Of a DNA stretch of 10,088 bases, positions 5,769 to 10,088 are shown piece by piece. Every line of letters begins with the position of its first letter. The first letter of the stretch is position 1. This DNA comes from an uncultured Eggerthellaceae bacterium (GTDB lineage: Bacteria > Actinomycetota > Coriobacteriia > Coriobacteriales > Eggerthellaceae). A program made the translations under genes and the position numbers. Where the stretch lies: NCBI GenBank assembly GCA_946631805.1, contig CAMPAJ010000040.1:1-10088 (forward strand), given 5' to 3'. The notes under the pieces were generated by a model. That model worked only from the letters and a program-made list of their open reading frames with translations. It was not told the DNA's origin and made no database searches.

Positions 5769-6521
5769 ATGGAGAAAAGCTTGAAGAAATATAGCCGCAA
5801 GGAGCTCCTGGAGCTTCTGCTCAAGGTGACCGAGAACAACGAGGCTCTCATGGTCGAGAACGAGCAACTGCGGCGCAACGCAAAGCCGCGGGTTTCGCAG
5901 TCCGCGAAAATCGGCTCAATCGCAGAAGCCGCCCTAAGGGCGAACGGCTATTTCGAAGCCGTCCAGAACTCGGCGGACGAGTACTTGCGCGAAGTGAAGC
6001 AGCTGCGCGACCAGATGGTCGCCCGTCATGAGGAGTTCGTGCGCGCGCAGGAAGCGCAACCTCAGGTTGTTCGCGAGGTGAGCACTCAGCAGAAGGCGCT
6101 CGAGCGCATCCAGGAGCAGGCCAAAACGTATATCCAGGACGTGCAGGCGTACGCGAACAATGTTATAGCCCGCGCGAACGCCCAGGCCGAAGCCGTTACG
6201 AACGAAGCTCAGAATACCGCCCAAACGCTCGTGGCGGAAGCGCGCAGGGGCTCCGACGACCTCTTGGTTCAGGCGCGCTCGCAATCCGATGCAATCGTCG
6301 CCCAGGCACATGCCGAGGCTCAGGAAATCCTGGCGCAAGCTCAAGCCCAGGCGCAGGCTCTGCTGCAGTCTGCCGAGCAGGATGCGGCGCGCCACGGTGC
6401 TGGCAACGGGTCCAAGGACTCATCGGTCATCGCGCCTTTGCCCAGCCCCGACGCAGGTTCAACGGGCCAATTCGTCCTTCGCGGACGCCATGCCCGGGCG
6501 CTTGGAGGCGCAGGCGCATAG
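5769..6521 (+). CDS. Ala/Gln-rich coiled-coil protein of unknown function
   Basis: This soluble, mostly helical protein has 250 residues from the ATG at 5769, preceded by GAGAG at 5753-5757. A GTG at 5760 would add three residues but sits too close to that RBS. The N-terminus (KKYSRKELLELLLKVTENNEALMVENEQLRR, in two pieces about 7-20 and 21-36) is a charged leucine-rich helix. A conserved-looking block IGSIAEAALRANGYFEAVQ at about 48-66 follows, a combination I associate with uncharacterised Gram-positive proteins. Residues 66-207 are one long coiled coil that becomes very Ala/Gln-rich (QAHAEAQEILAQAQAQAQAL at 179-198). The tail from 208 is Gly/Pro/Ser-rich and likely disordered, ending with RGRHARALGGAGA. 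There is no signal peptide or TM segment. A DivIVA-like or V-ATPase-E-like scaffold is possible, but no diagnostic motif supports either. It stands alone between the fdhD remnant and the flavodiiron gene. Confidence 0.85.
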   Translation: MEKSLKKYSRKELLELLLKVTENNEALMVENEQLRRNAKPRVSQSAKIGSIAEAALRANGYFEAVQNSADEYLREVKQLRDQMVARHEEFVRAQEAQPQVVREVSTQQKALERIQEQAKTYIQDVQAYANNVIARANAQAEAVTNEAQNTAQTLVAEARRGSDDLLVQARSQSDAIVAQAHAEAQEILAQAQAQAQALLQSAEQDAARHGAGNGSKDSSVIAPLPSPDAGSTGQFVLRGRHARALGGAGA

Positions 6522-6651
6522 CGGCGTTTCGGCATTCGAGCACACTTGATGGCATCCCAGGCCTCGTGGGTTTGGGATATGTGTTCTTTGCGCCCGTTGC
6601 TTGTCTTCCGATGCTTGCCGTAGCCGAATTCAAGGCATAAGGTTGGATGCT

Positions 6652-6712
6652 TGGTATTATGGTTCTCGTTACATCCGCGATACGCGATTGCACATGATGA
6701 GCTGAAAGGGAT
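6652..6712 (+). promoter_or_regulatory. Extended -10 promoter and RBS for the flavodiiron-isomerase operon
   Basis: TGGTATTAT at 6652-6660 is an extended -10 element (TGn plus a five-of-six match to TATAAT). It lies about 58 bases before the ATG and has no clear -35, as extended -10 promoters allow. AAAGGGA at 6706-6712 is a good RBS, five bases before the ATG at 6718. The rest of the 196-base gap shows one imperfect ATCCCA/TGGGAT hairpin (6554-6578) and nothing else recognisable. Confidence 0.5.
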
Positions 6713-6717
6713 GCAAG

Positions 6718-7872
6718 ATGAAGATCACAGACGATATTGCATACATTGGCGTGAACGATCACGAGATCGACCTGTTCGAGGGGCAGTACGAAGTGCCCAA
6801 CGGCATGGCGTACAACTCGTACGTCATCATGGATTCCAAGATAGCGGTCATGGATTCGGTCGATGCGCGGTTTGGCAGCGAGTGGCTCGGGAACCTTGCC
6901 GGCGCGCTGGACGGCCGCGCTCCCGATTACCTGATCGTGCAGCACGTCGAACCCGATCACTCGGCTAACGTCGTGCGCTTCATGGACAGTTACCCTGCGG
7001 CGACCATCGTCGCGTCGGCAAAGGCCTTCGACATGCTGGGTAACCTGTACGGCGCGGATTTCGCCGATCGTCGAATTGTCGTCAAGGAAGGCGACGAGTT
7101 GGAGCTGGGCGCCCATACGCTGCGCTTCGTCGCCGCCCCGATGGTTCATTGGCCCGAAGTCATGATGACCTACGATGCGCACGACAAGGTCATGTTCACG
7201 GCCGACGCGTTCGGCAAGTTCGGCGCCTTGGACGTCGAGGAAGACTGGGCATGCGAGGCGCGCCGCTACTACTTTGGCATTTGCGGAAAGTTCGGCAAGC
7301 AGGTGACTGCCGTGCTCAACAAGGTCGCGGCGCTCGACATCGACGTCATCTGCCCGCTGCACGGCCCCGTGCTCTCGGATGATCTTGGCTACTATCTGGG
7401 ATTGTACAAAACGTGGGCTGCGTACGAGCCCGAAACCGATGGCGTGGCTATCGCGTATTGCACGGTGTACGGGCATACGCGCGAGGCGGCCGAGCTGCTT
7501 GCCGCCGAGCTGCAGCAGCTCGGTTGCCCCAAGGTCGCCGTGACCGACCTTGCGCGCGACGATATGGCCGAGGCCGTGGAAGACGCGTTCCGTTACGGGA
7601 CGCTGGTGCTGGTGAGCACGACGTATAATGCCGACATGTTCCCGTTCATGAAGCAATTCATCGACCATCTGGCTGACCACGCTTTCCAGAACCGCCGCAT
7701 TGCGCTTATGGAGAACGGCAGCTGGGCGCCGAACGCAGCGCGCGTTATGAGGGCTAAGGTCGAGGCTCTGAAGGGCATCGAAATCGTGGAGCCGGTCGTG
7801 ACCGTCAAAGGCGCGCTCGACGACGACTCGCGCGCGGCTATCAAGGAGCTTGCGTCTGCCCTTGTTGGGTAA
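6718..7872 (+). CDS. Flavodiiron protein (FprA-type A flavoprotein)
   Basis: This 384-residue, two-domain enzyme reduces O2 to water and/or NO to N2O in the cytoplasm, protecting anaerobes from oxygen or nitrosative stress. Residues 1-235 form the metallo-beta-lactamase-like diiron domain. Its ligand set is present: H76-x-E78-x-D80 in HVEPDH, H143 (VHWPE), bridging D162 (FTADAFG) and H214 (PLHGP). Residues 241-381 form the flavodoxin-like FMN domain, with the phosphate loop CTVYGHT at 247-253 and the STTYNADMFPFM segment contacting the flavin. There is no C-terminal rubredoxin or flavin reductase extension, so this is the minimal class A form and needs an external electron donor such as rubredoxin, which is not in the window. 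Length is close to the usual 390-400. The start is well supported by AAAGGGA. The isomerase gene follows after 47 bases, probably on the same transcript. Confidence 0.96.
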   Translation: MKITDDIAYIGVNDHEIDLFEGQYEVPNGMAYNSYVIMDSKIAVMDSVDARFGSEWLGNLAGALDGRAPDYLIVQHVEPDHSANVVRFMDSYPAATIVASAKAFDMLGNLYGADFADRRIVVKEGDELELGAHTLRFVAAPMVHWPEVMMTYDAHDKVMFTADAFGKFGALDVEEDWACEARRYYFGICGKFGKQVTAVLNKVAALDIDVICPLHGPVLSDDLGYYLGLYKTWAAYEPETDGVAIAYCTVYGHTREAAELLAAELQQLGCPKVAVTDLARDDMAEAVEDAFRYGTLVLVSTTYNADMFPFMKQFIDHLADHAFQNRRIALMENGSWAPNAARVMRAKVEALKGIEIVEPVVTVKGALDDDSRAAIKELASALVG

Positions 7873-7919
7873 ACGCAGGTGAAGAGGCGCGCGTAGGAAA
7901 GCACAAGGGGGTTGTTGTA

Positions 7920-9644
7920 ATGAGCTATGCAGAATCGACGAGGGCGTATCCGTCCATGAAGACGCTCGTGGAGGACCACGCGGCAAGTCGCGTGTACGCC
8001 AAGGACGCGTCGCTGTATTCGTTTTCGGAGGAGGCCGAATCCTATTCCGCGAACTTCATGGGATGGACCGACCTGGCCAGCAATCCGCCGTGTCCGCTCG
8101 ACGACATTGCCGATCTGGCCAACTCGCTTATCGAAAAAGGATTCGAGCTCGCTATCCTCATCGGCCAGGGCGGATCCACGCAAGCGGCGATGACCATGAC
8201 CAAGTATTGCAAGAGCACGGCCACGGGCATGAAGTTTCGCGTACTGGATTCCGATTCCCCCGTTCGCCTGCGTTGCATCTTGTCGAGCGCTGACCCGCGC
8301 AAGACGCTCGTGGTCGTATCGTCCAAGAGCGGCGGCACGCTCGAGATGAACTCCATGCTCGCAGCGGTGTGCGAGGCGTTTTCGGCGGTTTTGAGCGCCG
8401 AGGAGCTCCCCCTGCACCTCGTGGCCATCACCGATCCCGGCTCTCCGCTTGCCAAGCGCGCGCAGGACGAAGGGTGGGCCGGTCTTCTTTTGGGGGAGCC
8501 CACGGTGGGCGGCCGTTTCTCGGCGCTGTCCGTTTTCGGCTTGTTCCCGGCTGCGCTCGTCGGCATCGACTTGCACGCGCTCATCGGCGCAGCGGCCAAG
8601 ATGGAGAAGAGATGTCGCGCAGACGTGCTCGACAACCCGGCCATAGAGCTTGCCGCGTTCATGCACGACAACTGGCTTGCCGGTAGGGACAAGATTTCGT
8701 TCGTCACGCAAAAAGCTGGCCGCGTGCTGGGCCTGTGGATCGAGCAGCTCGTTGCCGAGAGCACGGGCAAGGGCGGCTTGGGCATTTTGCCGCAACTCGA
8801 GATAGACCCGTTGTTCCTGCGCCGCGACACGGGCGACCGCATGGTCGTCTCGTATCAGGCCAAGGCCGAGGTGTGGGACGACATCAAGGAGTTCCAGCTT
8901 GGCCTGGCTTGCGTCAACGAGAGCATCCCTCGGCTCAATTACGAGGTGGATTCCGTCTACGACCTGGCAGAGCACTTCGTCATGTGGGAATACGCAACCG
9001 CGATGTGCGGCTACCTTATGCAGGTGAGCCCGTTCGATCAGCCCGATGTGGCTTCGGCCAAGGCCAAGGTGCTCGAAATGCTCGACTCCGAGCTTCCCAA
9101 GCCGGACTTCGTCGAAGAGATGGTCGTGGGCGGCAACGTCGGTACCGTCGAGGCGTATCTGTCGGAGTGCTGCTCCAGCGCTTCGGACATCAAGTCGGCT
9201 TTGCGCGCCCTGCTGAGCTCGTTCAAGGCGGGCGACTACTTTGCGATAAACGCGTTCGTGCCGTTTACGGGCGAAGGGCGACGCGAAGCCCTGGAGGCGA
9301 TTCGCCGCGACGTGGCTGCGAGCCGCATGATAACGTCGTGCCTGGAAATCGGGCCGCGCTACCTGCATTCCACCGGCCAGCTGCAGAAGGGCGGGCCCAA
9401 TACGGGCGTTTACCTCATCGTCTCGGCGGATGAGCTGAAGGACATCGAGATTCCCGATGGCAAGGCCCCCACACTCGGGACGCTCGCCAAGGCCCAAGCT
9501 GCCGGCGACCGCGCCATTTTGGCGGAGCGCGGCAGGAGGTGCCTGCACTTGCATCTGCCCGACAACTCCGGCGTGACGTTGCGGTGCTTGGCCAATATCG
9601 TTGCGCAGGTGCTGCGCGATATCGAGCGTGGCGAGATGCGCTAA
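7920..9644 (+). CDS. pgi: Glucose-6-phosphate isomerase of the transaldolase-fusion (Tal-Pgi) type, stand-alone
   Basis: This 574-residue protein interconverts glucose 6-phosphate and fructose 6-phosphate in glycolysis/gluconeogenesis. Two SIS-like sugar-phosphate folds are evident: IGQGGST at 81-87, the phosphate loop SSKSGGT at 134-140, VGGRFSALS at 197-205, and ESTGKGG at 280-286 with candidate base E280. FDQPDVASAK follows at 372-381, then RYLHSTGQLQKGG at 480-492. The LHSTGQLxKGG ending and the WEYATA...PFDQP block are typical of the PGI half of bifunctional transaldolase/PGI fusions; no transaldolase domain precedes it. One oddity is SKSGGT in place of the usual SKSGTT, which removes a phosphate-loop threonine. 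AAGGGGG at 7905-7911 supports the ATG at 7920. It lies downstream of the flavodiiron gene and ends at a strong terminator. Family is certain; activity is expected, though the SKSGGT change leaves some doubt. Confidence 0.92.
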   Translation: MSYAESTRAYPSMKTLVEDHAASRVYAKDASLYSFSEEAESYSANFMGWTDLASNPPCPLDDIADLANSLIEKGFELAILIGQGGSTQAAMTMTKYCKSTATGMKFRVLDSDSPVRLRCILSSADPRKTLVVVSSKSGGTLEMNSMLAAVCEAFSAVLSAEELPLHLVAITDPGSPLAKRAQDEGWAGLLLGEPTVGGRFSALSVFGLFPAALVGIDLHALIGAAAKMEKRCRADVLDNPAIELAAFMHDNWLAGRDKISFVTQKAGRVLGLWIEQLVAESTGKGGLGILPQLEIDPLFLRRDTGDRMVVSYQAKAEVWDDIKEFQLGLACVNESIPRLNYEVDSVYDLAEHFVMWEYATAMCGYLMQVSPFDQPDVASAKAKVLEMLDSELPKPDFVEEMVVGGNVGTVEAYLSECCSSASDIKSALRALLSSFKAGDYFAINAFVPFTGEGRREALEAIRRDVAASRMITSCLEIGPRYLHSTGQLQKGGPNTGVYLIVSADELKDIEIPDGKAPTLGTLAKAQAAGDRAILAERGRRCLHLHLPDNSGVTLRCLANIVAQVLRDIERGEMR

Positions 9645-9669
9645 CGAGCTTCGTACAGATTTCGGAAAG

Positions 9670-9697
9670 GCCCGCTCGAGATTGAGCGGGCTTTTTT
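9670..9697 (+). terminator. Rho-independent terminator after pgi
   Basis: A perfect 8-bp stem pairs GCCCGCTC (9670-9677) with GAGCGGGC (9684-9691) around a six-base loop. Six T residues follow (9692-9697). It lies 25 bases after the isomerase stop and should end the flavodiiron-isomerase transcript. Confidence 0.95.
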
Positions 9698-9712
9698 GCG
9701 TTGGGCCGTCTG

Positions 9713-9937
9713 CCCGGAGCGCCGTCCCCGCGGTGGGAGGGGCCTCCCCGGCCGCTTCGCGCTATTTCCCCCTCCGAACCGCGCTCATCGAAAGCGGCGA
9801 TTAGAGGCGAATATCTGGCAGTGCGCCTCGTTGTCTTCGGCGCCCGCGGGTGTTGCCGCTTTCTTGTGCGCGCGGTTCTACGGGGGGCGCTCAGGAGGCC
9901 GGGGAGGCCCCTCCCACCGCGGGCACGGCGCTCCGGG
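9713..9937 (+). repeat. Long palindromic element, copy B
   Basis: The outer arms 9713-9753 and 9897-9937 are 41-base inverted repeats with a single C-C mismatch (9726 against 9924). Stem 2 pairs 9776-9784 with 9870-9878 (9 bp, perfect) and stem 3 pairs 9790-9798 with 9855-9863 (9 bp, perfect). The apical region 9799-9854 is 56 bases, the same length as in copy A, and holds its own hairpin (GAGGCG 9804-9809 with CGCCTC 9824-9829). The opposed unpaired segments GCTTCGCGCTATTTC (9754-9768) and GGCGCTCAGGAG (9886-9897) are identical to copy A and in the same orientation. The arm sequences differ from copy A but remain complementary. It starts 15 bases after the pgi terminator, so read-through from pgi should be low. 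If it is transcribed, it may need its own promoter. No protein or transposase is associated. Confidence 0.9.
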
Positions 9938-10017
9938 AGAAGAACGAGGCCATAAAGAGTGAACAAATGATTATTTGGCTGCCTGATGACATTTCCCTAA
10001 AAACCCCGGCTCGCCCC

Positions 10018-10047
10018 TTGCACGCTTGCTAGCTAACGTGAGAAAAT
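10018..10047 (+). promoter_or_regulatory. Candidate promoter for a gene beyond the window
   Basis: TTGCAC (10018-10023) resembles a -35 box (four or more matches to TTGACA). GAAAAT (10042-10047) is a weak -10 box at an 18-base spacing. The stretch 9941-10017 between copy B and this site is relatively AT-rich (9951-10003) and carries no open frame that I can support. Confidence 0.35.
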
Positions 10048-10074
10048 CTAAGCACCGAAGGGCGCTTGCGCTCC

Positions 10075-10080
10075 GGAGGT
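10075..10080 (+). promoter_or_regulatory. Shine-Dalgarno sequence for a gene starting just past the window
   Basis: GGAGGT is a near-perfect SD sequence, and no start codon follows in the remaining eight bases. The start is therefore expected at or just after the window edge. A 5-bp hairpin (10060-10064 with 10069-10073, loop CTTG) sits immediately upstream. The gene could be rpoB, given rplL at the other end of the window, but nothing in the sequence shows this. Confidence 0.5.
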
Positions 10081-10088
10081 TCCAGAAC

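Noticed and set aside
6427..7986. Long minus-strand open frame of 519 codons opposite the flavodiiron gene
   Set aside because: It is antisense to a protein with a full set of diiron and FMN motifs. The translation is rich in His/Arg/Val with no domain, and results from G/C-biased third positions on the other strand.
7593..9554. Minus-strand open frame of 653 codons opposite pgi
   Set aside because: It mirrors the unmistakable isomerase gene and shows no recognisable motif; it is a codon-bias shadow.
9713..9937. Retron msr-msd or riboswitch
   Set aside because: No reverse transcriptase nearby, and no riboswitch core that I recognise. The element is not upstream of a gene in a leader position for copy A, which is flanked by two 3' ends.
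9696..9966. Small Arg/Gly-rich open frames across copy B
   Set aside because: Same reason as for copy A; the frames start inside the pgi terminator or have no RBS.
1..10088. CRISPR array, tRNA, rRNA or prophage genes
   Set aside because: No direct repeats with spacers, no tRNA cloverleaf or rRNA signature that I could see, and no phage or conjugation proteins.

Overview
The window looks like chromosomal DNA from a fairly GC-rich, anaerobic Gram-positive bacterium. The best guess is an actinobacterium of class Coriobacteriia (Eggerthellaceae-like). This is inferred from strong G/C bias at third codon positions, GTG starts, strong purine-rich ribosome binding sites, an oxygen-detoxifying flavodiiron protein, and the style of the ABC transporter and DUF4013 proteins. 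No taxonomic marker was searched.

Layout, left to right. The window opens inside rplL (ribosomal protein L7/L12), which ends at an intrinsic terminator. A DUF4013-type membrane protein gene follows (287-1180). Convergent to it is a SmtB-like zinc-sensing ArsR repressor gene (1452-1787, minus strand). The gap between them is almost entirely filled by a 246-base near-perfect palindromic element (copy A, 1191-1436). Divergent from the repressor is a two-gene MacB/FtsX-type ABC exporter operon: ATPase 1964-2671 and an 8-TM permease 2731-5169. A decayed C-terminal remnant of the formate dehydrogenase accessory gene fdhD follows (5221-5655). Next come an Ala/Gln-rich coiled-coil protein of unknown function (5769-6521), a flavodiiron protein (6718-7872), and a stand-alone phosphoglucose isomerase of the type usually fused to transaldolase (7920-9644), which ends at a strong intrinsic terminator. 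A second palindromic element (copy B, 9713-9937) follows directly. The last 150 bases hold a candidate promoter and a Shine-Dalgarno sequence for a gene whose start lies just past the window.

How the parts relate. The ArsR protein carries a complete alpha-5 zinc site, so its divergent partner, the ABC exporter, is its most likely target. The flavodiiron protein and isomerase genes are 47 bases apart and probably form one transcript.

The most interesting feature is the pair of long palindromes. Comparing copies A and B by hand shows at least seven paired positions where both partners changed and pairing was kept. Two opposed unpaired segments (15 and 12 bases) are identical in both copies. 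This is the pattern of a dispersed, structure-conserved element, either a non-coding RNA or a protein-bound hairpin, lying at the 3' ends of transcription units. I cannot assign it to any known family.
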